A stretch of 64,000 nt of DNA. Source: Holophagales bacterium. Lineage in GTDB: Bacteria > Acidobacteriota > Thermoanaerobaculia > Multivoradales > Multivoraceae. Position numbers and translations under genes: made by a program. Below are positions 41,317-50,044 of the stretch, piece by piece (position 1 is the first letter of the stretch; each line of letters opens with the position of its first letter). The stretch spans positions 1-64,000 of the forward strand of contig VXZQ01000006.1 in assembly GCA_009845425.1 (NCBI GenBank), written 5' to 3'. The notes under the pieces were generated by a model, which saw only the letters and a program-made list of their open reading frames with translations, was not told the DNA's origin and ran no database searches.

Positions 41317-43955
41317 GTTCTGTTCTCGTCTGCCTTGCCGTTCTGCAACCACTTGGCGCAGCCGCGGCGGCGCAGCGGGCGCCGGCCCCCGTGCCAGGCC
41401 AGATTGTCGTGCTGGGAGCGGACGGCCAGCCCGCGGGCGAGGCATCGGTCACGGTGTTGATGCCGGGCCGTGGCGGTGTCTCGCCTGCGGACGAGATCCT
41501 GGTTCGGGGCGGGACCACGGAGGACGGCGTCATCGAGGACGCCGTGCCGCGTCTGCACGGCCTGATGCTCGTCATCGATCATCCGGCCCACCTGCCGTTT
41601 GTTGGCCAGTACCCGAACCGGCCGCCACCCAGTGAGATTCGGCTGCAGGCTGGGCGGACAGCGGAGGGTGTCGTGCGCGAGGCGGACGGCGGGCGAACGG
41701 TAGAAGGAGCCCAGGTCTGCACGGTGTGGCAGGACCCCAACCTGCCCGACTGGTTCGGAACCTTGCGGCGCTGTGCGGACAGCGGGGAACGGGGCGCGTT
41801 CGAGCTGGCGGGGCTTCCGGCCGCCAACCTCCGCGCGACGGCCGATGCGGCCGGCTTCGAGACGGACTCCCGGACCATCGAGCAGGGGCGGCGAGCCCCG
41901 CGTGTCGTCTTCGAACTCGTTGCCCGAGAAGAGCCGGCCACCGAGGCGGAAACGGGGCCCGCCGGCGCCGGCGAAGTGCGCGTCGAACTCGTCGGCGCCG
42001 CCGGAGAACCGATCCGCAACTTCACGATGCGGACCAACGCCGTCGGCCGGATGGGCGGCGCTTCCCATGACGTCGAGGATGCCGAGGGTCCGGTGCTGGT
42101 GCCGATCAGCCCTTCCTTCGGCGGCGACACGACGGTCGACCTCTCGTTCCGGGCCGAGAACTACCTCGAGTCTTCGCTCATTCGCGTCGCGCCCGTACCC
42201 GGCGGTGAGATCGAACTTGGCCTGATCGCCCTCGACTCGGGTTCGGTCGTGCAGGGACGGCTGTTCGACGCGGTCGGGGCCGAACCGGCGGCCGGCTGCC
42301 TGGTCGAGCTGCTCCCACCAGGCGCGGGCGCCGTCGCGGCCCTGATGTTGCGCCAGCGTCACGTGACCGTGTCCGATCCGGAAGGCGGTTACATGTTCGG
42401 CGGCCTGCGGGCAGGCCGCTACCACCTGCGTCTGCAGTGCCCGGAGGTGCCAGTCGCGGATCGGCTGATCGTGCTGGGGGCGAATGAACTCGCCGACCAG
42501 GGCGAATCCTGGTTGGATTCCGGCCGCCCGGTCGCCGTGCAGGTCACGGGAATCGCTGGCGGGACGGTTCGCTTGCTGGACCGGTTCCGGGAGGTCGAGG
42601 CGCCGATCGTCCAGGCGACGTTGCAGGTGCCGCCGGAAGCGGAGGCGAGGCAGCGGAGTGGCGAGGACTCCAGAGTGCGAGCGGACTTCAAGGCGGCCCC
42701 CGATGTCTATCGACTGGAGGTCCTGGACGCTTCGGGCAGGCTTCGCGTTTCGCAGGAGGTAGCGGTCGAGGAAGGCCCGGCCGAGGTGCAGACGATCGGC
42801 GTCGCGACAGCGACTCGGGTCATCCAGAGCATCCTGGTCATGGACGGTCGCCCGGTGACCGGTGGCCACGTCTCCTTCAGCCGAGTGTTCGAACCGTCGA
42901 GAAGCTCCGGGAAGCTCCAGATCGTCTCGCAGCGGCCTGGCGGGTCCCGACAGCAGCGTGTGCTGGGTATCCCGCCTCAGGCCGTTGGGGGGGCCGTAGG
43001 TCTGGACGGGGCCTTCGAGGTGGCGGGAGCACCGACCGACCTGCTGTGGATGACCTGGCGTGCCGAGGGCGGCAACGTCGGACGATTGTGGCCCGAAGGC
43101 CCGCTGCCGCGGATGGATCTGAACGGCGTTCGGGTGACGGGCGAACTGCTCGACGTGAACGGCGCGCCGATCGGTGGCCAGGTGTCGCTGATCGGGGATG
43201 TCGGGCGTACTGTCGCCTACGCGGAGGCCGGCGACGATGGCCGCTTCGAGTTACCGCCGGCGCCGCCGGGCTCGTACCGCCTCAAGGCGTCTGCGGGAGT
43301 GTCGCCGACCCGTGCGAGGGAGGGCAGGAGTAGCCTGGCTGGAACCGTGGTCCAGGATCTCGCGCTCGGCACCGGGCCGCCGCCACACCTGGTGTTACGT
43401 GTCGGAGACGCTGAGACCGGAGTACTCGAAGTCGAACTCCAGCGCGCCGACGGCAGTCCGGCTGCCGGTGCGTGGCTTCACTTCGTCAACGCCTCTGGCG
43501 ACATGGTCAACACGAGTCTGGCGTCGGTGGCCGGGCAGGCCAGTCGGAATCTGCCCGCCGGTGACATCTCGCTGGTCTGGAACGATGGCGCAGCCTGCGC
43601 CGGCGGCCTTGGGGTGAACGTCGAGGCGGGCCGCACCGCCACGGTGCGGGAATCACTGCCGATCGGCCGCCTGCTAGAGCTTCGATGCCCTGCCGCGGAC
43701 TGCGGCGGCGAAGCCCTCTCGTTCCTCAGCATGACAACTGAGTCCGGCGCCGAGATTGCGAGTCACCTGACAGGCGCTGGCGAGAGCGTCCGTTTCTCCG
43801 ATTCCGGCCGGCTTGGCCTCGGCTGCGTGACGCCCGGCTCCTACGAGGTTTCCTTCTGGGCCGCAGGCCAGCGGTGGGGCGCGGAGGTCACCGTCGGGAG
43901 TAAGGGGAATCTGGAGGAGCCGGTGGTCGTGACCGGCCGGGCCGCCGGGCTGTAG
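41307..43955 (+). CDS. Exported carboxypeptidase-regulatory-like repeat protein (882 residues)
   Basis: This 882-residue exported protein has a signal peptide ending AAAAAQRAP. Tandem beta-sandwich units resemble carboxypeptidase regulatory/Cna-B-like domains, with the recurring pattern G.G..VRL/GEVRVELVGAAGEPI, TVSDPEGGYMFGGLRAGRYHL, GRFELPPAPPGSYRL. It has four to six such modules and Cys pairs near the C-terminus (CPAADCGGE, LGCVTPGSYEVSFWAAG). The fold is often a scaffold or adhesion element; no catalytic domain is seen. It overlaps the upstream gene by 10 bases. It is a distant relative of the giant genes at 50-64 kb. Confidence 0.75.
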   Translation: MRLSSVLVCLAVLQPLGAAAAAQRAPAPVPGQIVVLGADGQPAGEASVTVLMPGRGGVSPADEILVRGGTTEDGVIEDAVPRLHGLMLVIDHPAHLPFVGQYPNRPPPSEIRLQAGRTAEGVVREADGGRTVEGAQVCTVWQDPNLPDWFGTLRRCADSGERGAFELAGLPAANLRATADAAGFETDSRTIEQGRRAPRVVFELVAREEPATEAETGPAGAGEVRVELVGAAGEPIRNFTMRTNAVGRMGGASHDVEDAEGPVLVPISPSFGGDTTVDLSFRAENYLESSLIRVAPVPGGEIELGLIALDSGSVVQGRLFDAVGAEPAAGCLVELLPPGAGAVAALMLRQRHVTVSDPEGGYMFGGLRAGRYHLRLQCPEVPVADRLIVLGANELADQGESWLDSGRPVAVQVTGIAGGTVRLLDRFREVEAPIVQATLQVPPEAEARQRSGEDSRVRADFKAAPDVYRLEVLDASGRLRVSQEVAVEEGPAEVQTIGVATATRVIQSILVMDGRPVTGGHVSFSRVFEPSRSSGKLQIVSQRPGGSRQQRVLGIPPQAVGGAVGLDGAFEVAGAPTDLLWMTWRAEGGNVGRLWPEGPLPRMDLNGVRVTGELLDVNGAPIGGQVSLIGDVGRTVAYAEAGDDGRFELPPAPPGSYRLKASAGVSPTRAREGRSSLAGTVVQDLALGTGPPPHLVLRVGDAETGVLEVELQRADGSPAAGAWLHFVNASGDMVNTSLASVAGQASRNLPAGDISLVWNDGAACAGGLGVNVEAGRTATVRESLPIGRLLELRCPAADCGGEALSFLSMTTESGAEIASHLTGAGESVRFSDSGRLGLGCVTPGSYEVSFWAAGQRWGAEVTVGSKGNLEEPVVVTGRAAGL

Positions 43956-43963
43956 GTCCTGGC

Positions 43964-44782
43964 CTACCGCGCACCGGCGAGCAGGACTTGCAACACCTGC
44001 GCCGGCTGGGCGAAGTCATTCGCCCCGCCAAAGCGGCCGACTTCCCGGCCGTCGCGATAGATGATCGCGGTCGGCAGGCCCGTCACTTCGTTGCCCGTGA
44101 CTTCCGGGTCTTCCCAGCCGCCCGGAGGGGAAGCCAGCCCGTAGTACTCGAAGGTGACCTGTGTGCCTTCCAGTTCGGCGTTGACCTGGAGGAGGTTGGG
44201 CAGCACCTGCTTGCAGACGCCGCACCAGGTGCCGAAGAAGACCCTCACCCGGGCCGGTTCGGCGTCGCGGAGTGCGGCCATCGCGGCGGCGTTCGGTTGG
44301 AAGGCGTCCATGCCGGCGACGTAGCCGGGTGAGTGCTCCAGTAGCTCGCCCAGGGTGCGGTCGCCGATCAGGGGAGGCCGTGGAAGGACCTTCACGTCCC
44401 GGCCCTCGATGGGCAGAACGATCGTGGTCTGGTCCGGGATGGCCTCGCCGACGTAGGACTTGTCCGGTTCGGCGACGACGTCGTAGCCGGGCCCCGACTC
44501 CAGGAGGTCGGAGTCCGGGAGCCGGTCCACCGCCATGCTGCGAGCCCACAGCAGGATGGGTTCTCCCAGGGAGTCGCTGAGGATCAGCATCGATGCCGCC
44601 CGCTGGGAGAGATAGAGCCTGGCCCCGGAATCGGTTTGCCCGTCGACCTCGAGGATGTAGTCGTCGATGGGAAGGAAGCCGCTCAGGACCGGGTGCGCGG
44701 TCTGGGCCGGAAGCTGCGCGGCAACTGTCACCATCAATGCGGGCAGAACCCAAAGCGTTGACGTAGTCCCTCGGGTCGTCAC
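43964..44782 (-). CDS. Thioredoxin-fold exported protein
   Basis: This protein of about 272 residues has a signal peptide (from GTG at 44782) and an N-terminal domain of unknown type (about 35-150). A thioredoxin-like domain follows with RVRVFFGTWCGVCKQVLPNLLQV, where WCGVC is the redox motif, then VTGLPTAIIYRDGREVGRFGG with the cis-Pro. It is probably a periplasmic thiol-disulfide protein of the TlpA/ResA group. I preferred GTG at 44782, which starts a signal peptide, over the longer frame to 45052, which overlaps the gene at 44811. It is convergent with the gene ending at 43955. Confidence 0.78.
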   Translation of the reverse strand: MTTRGTTSTLWVLPALMVTVAAQLPAQTAHPVLSGFLPIDDYILEVDGQTDSGARLYLSQRAASMLILSDSLGEPILLWARSMAVDRLPDSDLLESGPGYDVVAEPDKSYVGEAIPDQTTIVLPIEGRDVKVLPRPPLIGDRTLGELLEHSPGYVAGMDAFQPNAAAMAALRDAEPARVRVFFGTWCGVCKQVLPNLLQVNAELEGTQVTFEYYGLASPPGGWEDPEVTGNEVTGLPTAIIYRDGREVGRFGGANDFAQPAQVLQVLLAGAR

Positions 44783-44810
44783 GGCGGGGGATCCTAGCGC
44801 GGGCGCGGCT

Positions 44811-47800
44811 TCAGGCGACCCTGGAGCCGGCCGGCTCTTCGTCGATCTGACGCTGGAGCTGCCTTGCGCGCGACCTGGCCGTGGCGACCGTGCGCTCCTT
44901 GACGTCCTCGTAGCCGCGGATGGAGTCGGGGAGCTCGGCCAGCTCGACGACCAGCGGCGCGGAGTTCGAGTCGAGCCGTTCGATGGCCCCGTGCACCAGG
45001 CCGCGGTACCAGTCGAACAACCCGCGCTCGAGGCGGCGGTGCCTGGTTGCACCGAAGACGTCGAGCGCGGTGCCGCGAAGCCCGCGCGTGGCGTACAGCA
45101 GCCGGAACAGCGAGCGCGACCAGGCCCCCAGGCGGATCTTCCGCTTCCAGCCGAACCGGCGGAGCGTCGGCGGGTGGAGCAGGACCTGGCGGGACAGCGA
45201 GCCGTCGTAGTCCCGGGTGACCTGATCCCAGGTCGGGTCCTGGAGCCACAGGCGCGCGACTTCGTACTCGTCCTTGACCGCGAGGAGCTTGAAGCCGTAG
45301 CGGGCCGCTGCCTCGCGTACCGCGGTGTGGCCCGGCAGCCTCGACTCCTCCGCGTCCGCCACCTCGGCGACGAATCCGAGATAGCGCTCGGCGAAGCTCC
45401 CTCCGCCGTAGAGCAGCAGGTCGGCGACTCGGCCGGGCAGGAGGCGGTCGAGCGACCCTCCCCGCGGCGCGCCGGCGAGGAGCCGGTCGAGTTCCGGCGC
45501 TAGCTTCGGCGCCCAGCGTTCGAGGCGCTCGCGGGCGGCGTCCACCGCCGCGGCCGCGGTCGGCGCCTCTGGTTCGGCGAGTCCGGCGGCGCGCCGGAAC
45601 CGTTCCGGATCGGCGACGGACAGGCGACCGTAGCGGAAGGCCTGGATGTTGTCTTCGACGGCAACGCCGTTCGCCACCAGCGCCTGCTCGATGAAGCGCG
45701 CCTGAAGCGGCAGCAGACCCTCCTGGTAGGCGGCGCCGACCAGGAAGATGTTGCCGGTGACGCTGTTGCCGAGCAGGCGCTCGGTGGCGGCTTCGGCGTC
45801 CACGAAGTAACTGCGGTCGCTGTCGGTGAACAGGGCGAGCCGCTTGCGCAACTCGTCGAGCGGGGGCATCCGGGCGGCGCTGTCCGTGATCACCGCGGCC
45901 GGGCTGATACCCGCGGTGTTGCCGACCACGGCGGTGGTGTCCTGCGAGAACCGCTTCAGGTTGTCGGGGGCGATGGTAGCCAGCAGGTCGAAGGAGAGCG
46001 CCAGGTCGGCCTCGCCGTTGCCGAGCTTGTTGGCCCGTGGGATCGGTCCGCGGCTGAGCAGCAGGTTCGAGACCACCGCTCCGCCTTTCTGCGCCAGGCC
46101 GGTCTGGTCGAGGTGGACCGCGTACCGGCCCTCCATCAGGGCCGCGGTGACGAGGATCGCGTCGACGGTCACTACGCCGGTGCCGCCGATGCCCACGAGC
46201 AACGCCCGGAACGTGGCTTCGTCCGGCAGTTGACGGACCGGTTCCGGCGTCTCGTCCTCAGCGAGCGGCGCCGCGGCGGCGCGGCGAACCGGCTTCGTTC
46301 CGTCGCCCAGTTCGACGGTCATGAAGGCCGGGCAGTCGCCATCGATGCAGGAGTAGTCCAGGTTGCAGGACGACTGGTGGATCTGGGTCTTGCGGCCGTA
46401 CTCCGTCTCCAGCGGCGCGACGGACAGGCAGTTCGACTTCGCCGCGCAGTCGCCGCAACCCTCGCAGACGGCAGGATTGATGTAGACCCGCTGCTTCGGC
46501 GTTTCCTGGATGCCGCGTTTGCGCTCGCGCCTCTTCTCGGCCGCGCACTGCTGGTCGTAGACGACGGCTGTCGGGCCCTTGATCGCCCGCAGCTCTTTGA
46601 GCACCTGGTCGTAGTCGCGGCGGTGCCGGATCTCGACGCCGTTGTCGTCCCGGTGGGGAAAGCGCTCCAGATCCTCGGTCACCAGGACGACCCGCTTCAT
46701 GCCCTGGAGCTGAAGCTGTTGCGCCACGCCCATCGAACTGAGTAGCCCGACCGCGTCCTGACCGCCCGTCATGGCGACGGCGGAGTTGTAGAGGATGCGG
46801 AAGGTCATGTGAAGGTCGGCGGCGATGCAGGCCTCGATTGCCTTGCTGGCGGAGTGGGCGTAGGTGCCGTCGCCGACGTTCTGGAACACGTGCTCCTGCT
46901 CCGTGAACGGCGCGAGACCGATCCAGCAGGCGCCCTCGCCGCCCATCTGCGGCAGCCAACTGACGCCTCGATCCATCCACATCGCCATCGCGTGACAGCC
47001 GATGCCGCCGCCGGCGACATCCGACCCCTCGGGAAGCTGCGTCGACGTGTTGTGGGGACAGCCGCTGCAGAAGTAGGGCATGCGCGGCAGCGCGGCGGGC
47101 AGCTTCGTGGCCAGCTCCGCGCACTCGGCGCCGGCCCGCAGGTGCGCCAGCTTCTCGGCCGGCACGGCGTCCGGCAGCCGGTGCTCCAGGTAGGCGCCGA
47201 GGATCCGCGCCATGTCATGGCCTTCGAGTTCCCCGTGCATCGGGAACAGCGTTTCGCCGGCGGGCGTCTCCTTGCCGCCGACCAGGGGCCGGTCTGGCAG
47301 GTTGTAGAGGACCTGGCGGATCTGGGTCTCGACGAAACCGCGCTTGTCCTCGACGACGATGATCTCTTCGAGGCCCTGGGCGAACTCGCGCAGGCGCCGC
47401 GGCTCGATCGGCGCGATGCAGCCGAGCTTGAGCACCCGGATGCCGTGGCGGTCGAGCGCGGCTTCGTCCAGCCCCAGCAGTTCGAGCGCCAGACGCAGGT
47501 CGCGGTAGGGCTTGCCGGCCGCGACCAGGCCGATGCGGTCGCCGGGGCCGGCGCAGCGGATGCTGTCGAGGCCGTTGGCGTGGATGTAAGCGAGAGCGGC
47601 CGCGGTGCGCTCGGAGAAGATCTGGCGCTCGAGCTCGATCGAGTAGGGAGGCAGCAGCCGCATGTCGAGTTGCTTCTCGAACTGGCGGCCGCCTATTTCC
47701 AGATCGGGGAGGACGGGCGGCGCCGTCCGCGGCAGGTCGACGACCGCGCCGCCGTCGGCGACGTTGGTCACGATCTTGAGCCCGGTCCACAGGCCCGCGT

Positions 47801-48368
47801 ACCGGGACAGCGCGATCCCGTGCAGCCCGAGCTTCAGCACCTCGGCCGGGTCGCCCGGATAGAGCACCGGAATCGAGAGGTCGAAGAGGCTGATCGTGCT
47901 GTCGCCGGGGATCGTCGAGCTCTTGCAGGCGGTGTCGTCGCCGGCCAGGACGAGGACGCCGCCGTGCTTGCCTGTACCGATGAAGTTGCCGTGGCGGAAG
48001 GCGTCGCCGGTGCGGTCGACGCCGGGCGTCTTGCCGTACCAGATGCCGACTACGCCGTCGAAACGTTGGTGGGGAAAACGTTCCAGGAGCTGGGCGCCGT
48101 AGATCGCGGTCGCCGCCGTCTCCTCGTTGATCGCCGGTCGGCAGACCACATCGTGATCCGCCAACAGCCTGTTCGCTCGCTGAAGCTGCTTGTCGTACTC
48201 GCCCAGCGGCGATCCGGGATAGCCGCTGATGAAGGCGCCAACCCGCAGGCCGGCTTCCCGGTCGCGGCGGTGCTGGTCCATCGGTAGCCGGACGAGAGCC
48301 TGGACACCGGTGATTGCGACGCGGCCTTCAGTGAGCGTGTATTTGTCGTCTAATGAGAAGGCCGTCAT
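44811..48368 (-). CDS. Fused indolepyruvate:ferredoxin oxidoreductase
   Basis: This 1185-residue cytoplasmic enzyme is a fusion of the alpha/beta-type chains of 2-oxoacid:ferredoxin oxidoreductase. The N-terminal part has GAFISGYPGSPLGEYDKQL and pyrimidine-binding features. The middle part has thiamine diphosphate binding residues and FCSGCPHNTSTQLPEGS. A ferredoxin-like cluster region contains VCEGCGDCAAKSNCLSV and CNLDYSCIDGDCPAF (about 640-690). The C-terminal part has GIGGTGVVTVDAIL of the gamma chain. It decarboxylates aryl pyruvates to aryl-acetyl-CoA, reducing ferredoxin. The enoyl-CoA hydratase and SDR upstream on the same strand suggest a role in acyl-CoA metabolism. Confidence 0.93.
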   Translation of the reverse strand: MTAFSLDDKYTLTEGRVAITGVQALVRLPMDQHRRDREAGLRVGAFISGYPGSPLGEYDKQLQRANRLLADHDVVCRPAINEETAATAIYGAQLLERFPHQRFDGVVGIWYGKTPGVDRTGDAFRHGNFIGTGKHGGVLVLAGDDTACKSSTIPGDSTISLFDLSIPVLYPGDPAEVLKLGLHGIALSRYAGLWTGLKIVTNVADGGAVVDLPRTAPPVLPDLEIGGRQFEKQLDMRLLPPYSIELERQIFSERTAAALAYIHANGLDSIRCAGPGDRIGLVAAGKPYRDLRLALELLGLDEAALDRHGIRVLKLGCIAPIEPRRLREFAQGLEEIIVVEDKRGFVETQIRQVLYNLPDRPLVGGKETPAGETLFPMHGELEGHDMARILGAYLEHRLPDAVPAEKLAHLRAGAECAELATKLPAALPRMPYFCSGCPHNTSTQLPEGSDVAGGGIGCHAMAMWMDRGVSWLPQMGGEGACWIGLAPFTEQEHVFQNVGDGTYAHSASKAIEACIAADLHMTFRILYNSAVAMTGGQDAVGLLSSMGVAQQLQLQGMKRVVLVTEDLERFPHRDDNGVEIRHRRDYDQVLKELRAIKGPTAVVYDQQCAAEKRRERKRGIQETPKQRVYINPAVCEGCGDCAAKSNCLSVAPLETEYGRKTQIHQSSCNLDYSCIDGDCPAFMTVELGDGTKPVRRAAAAPLAEDETPEPVRQLPDEATFRALLVGIGGTGVVTVDAILVTAALMEGRYAVHLDQTGLAQKGGAVVSNLLLSRGPIPRANKLGNGEADLALSFDLLATIAPDNLKRFSQDTTAVVGNTAGISPAAVITDSAARMPPLDELRKRLALFTDSDRSYFVDAEAATERLLGNSVTGNIFLVGAAYQEGLLPLQARFIEQALVANGVAVEDNIQAFRYGRLSVADPERFRRAAGLAEPEAPTAAAAVDAARERLERWAPKLAPELDRLLAGAPRGGSLDRLLPGRVADLLLYGGGSFAERYLGFVAEVADAEESRLPGHTAVREAAARYGFKLLAVKDEYEVARLWLQDPTWDQVTRDYDGSLSRQVLLHPPTLRRFGWKRKIRLGAWSRSLFRLLYATRGLRGTALDVFGATRHRRLERGLFDWYRGLVHGAIERLDSNSAPLVVELAELPDSIRGYEDVKERTVATARSRARQLQRQIDEEPAGSRVA

Positions 48369-48424
48369 TGATCCCTAGCTTATCGCGGGCACCGGCCGGC
48401 ATGGGCCTAACCCCTGTCGAGTCG

Positions 48425-49129
48425 TCAGCCGGCGCGGAACTGAGCGAACCAGTCGCGACCGGAGGCTGCGGGCCGTCCGCCGAGGATGGTTCGCTTGATC
48501 GCCCGGACGCCCCGCGGGGGATAACCGGCGATGGTCGCGGAAAGTTCCCGGGCGCAGTCCAGCACGGCGTCGTCGGCGACGACCTCGGCGGCGACGCTCA
48601 TCCGTTCCAGCTCCCGCCCCGTGTAACGACGGCCAACGACCGCCAGCCGCGCCGCCACGCTCTCCGGGTGGCGCAGCCGCAGCCACGCCATGTTCATCGG
48701 CGCCGCCATGCCCATCTGGATCTCGCCGACGTGGAGGAAGGCCTGCTCGCCCGCGACCAGGAGATCGGCAGCGAGGGCCAGGGCCGAGCCGGCGTTGATC
48801 GCGAAACGTTCGAGCGCCGCGACGATCGGCTTCGGACAGTCGTAGAGCGCCGCGTGGACGTCGAGCCACAGATCGCTGAAGGCGGGCATCCAGTCCGGCG
48901 GCGGATCGGCCCGGAACTCGCCGAGGTCGAGGCCGGAGCAGAAGGCGCCGCCGGCGCCGCGAATCAGCAGGACGGCGACCTCGTCGTCTTCGGTCGCCGC
49001 GACGATCTCCTCGTGCAGACGTTGCGCCAGCGGTCCCGTCACGGCGTTCCTGCGGGCGGGTCGGTTCAGGACGATCTCGGCGACGCCCTCCTCGCGCGTC
49101 GAGAAGACCGGATCGTCGGTTGCGGTCAC
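48425..49129 (-). CDS. Enoyl-CoA hydratase/isomerase family protein
   Basis: This 234-residue cytoplasmic crotonase-fold protein has VAEIVLNRPARRNAVTG, the oxyanion-hole region VLLIRGAGGAFCSGLDLGEFR (about 58-78) and KPIVAALERFAINAGSALALAADLLVAG (about 100-127). The usual acid Glu is replaced in part by the local sequence, so the exact reaction is unsure. It starts with GTG at 49129, one base after the SDR stop, and is followed by the fused oxidoreductase 56 bases on. The trio probably forms one operon for acyl-CoA breakdown. Confidence 0.88.
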   Translation of the reverse strand: MTATDDPVFSTREEGVAEIVLNRPARRNAVTGPLAQRLHEEIVAATEDDEVAVLLIRGAGGAFCSGLDLGEFRADPPPDWMPAFSDLWLDVHAALYDCPKPIVAALERFAINAGSALALAADLLVAGEQAFLHVGEIQMGMAAPMNMAWLRLRHPESVAARLAVVGRRYTGRELERMSVAAEVVADDAVLDCARELSATIAGYPPRGVRAIKRTILGGRPAASGRDWFAQFRAG

Positions 49130-49130
49130 G

Positions 49131-49967
49131 TCAGTCGCCCTGGGCGTCGACGAACCAGTCGCCCGGGAGTGGCTGCCCTTCGTAGAGCCGTCCCTGGAAG
49201 CGCCTCATGCCGTGCAGCCAGCGGTCGACGTCGGTCGCCTTGCGCCGAACGTACTCCGCGACTTCGGGGTGGGGGAGGACCCAGAAGCGCTCCTGGCGTA
49301 CCGCGTCGATGCAGGCGTCGGCGGCCTGTTCGGCCGTGAGGACGCCATCGCCGGAGGCCACGCCGACGGACAGGCCCCGCCGGCGGTTCCGGTCGGGGCT
49401 GTTCGCGCCGATGTTCGTCTTCACCGCCTGCGGGCAATGCACGGAGACCCGGATGCCCTGGTGGCCATGGGTGATGGCGATCCACTCCGCCAGCGCCACC
49501 GCCGCGTGCTTGGTCAACGAGTAGGCGAGCGAACCGATCTGGGTCAGCAGACCGGCCGCGGAGGCCGTACTCATGATGTACCCCTCGCCGCGCTCGATCA
49601 TCGAGGGCAGGACGGCCCGCGCGGCGTAGACGTGGGACATCACGTGGACCTCCCACTGGTCGTTGATCTCCTTGTTGGGGACCTCGAGCCCACCCATCGT
49701 CACGAAGCCGGCGTTCGACATGAAGAGGTCGATCGGGCCGATGTTGGACTGCGTCGCCGCGACGAGGTCGCGTATGGCATCCTCGTCCGCCACGTCCAGT
49801 CCGACACCGGAGCCGCCGATCGCCTCGCCGACTTCCCTGGCCCCCGCCTCGTCGCGGTCGGCGACGACGACGTGCCGCGCGCCCTCGCGGTGAAACGCCT
49901 CGGCCAGCGCCTTGCCGATTCCCGAGGCGCCGCCGGTGACGACCATGATCCTGTTCGCGATGTCCAC
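49131..49967 (-). CDS. Short-chain dehydrogenase/reductase
   Basis: This 278-residue cytoplasmic oxidoreductase has the classical SDR cofactor motif TGGASGIG (about 10-17), NAG near residue 88, Ser in STASAAG and YSLTKH (YxxxK, about 150-155). The C-terminal segment, with RKATDVDRWLHGMRRFQGRL, is typical of the larger classical members. I chose GTG at 49967 because it follows GAGGAGAATCACA. The frame upstream to 50024 lacks a ribosome site. It lies 1 base from the enoyl-CoA hydratase start. The substrate is unknown, probably a hydroxyacyl-CoA or alcohol. Confidence 0.9.
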   Translation of the reverse strand: MDIANRIMVVTGGASGIGKALAEAFHREGARHVVVADRDEAGAREVGEAIGGSGVGLDVADEDAIRDLVAATQSNIGPIDLFMSNAGFVTMGGLEVPNKEINDQWEVHVMSHVYAARAVLPSMIERGEGYIMSTASAAGLLTQIGSLAYSLTKHAAVALAEWIAITHGHQGIRVSVHCPQAVKTNIGANSPDRNRRRGLSVGVASGDGVLTAEQAADACIDAVRQERFWVLPHPEVAEYVRRKATDVDRWLHGMRRFQGRLYEGQPLPGDWFVDAQGD

Positions 49968-50044
49968 TGTGATTCTCCTCCGCCGTTGAGACGCGTTGCG
50001 CGGCCGGCTCACGCCGGCGCGCAATCCTACGGCCTGCGCTGGGG

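Noticed and set aside
46809..48287. 492-codon plus-strand frame inside the fused oxidoreductase gene
   Set aside because: It is a shadow frame; the minus-strand gene has the thiamine diphosphate and iron-sulfur motifs.
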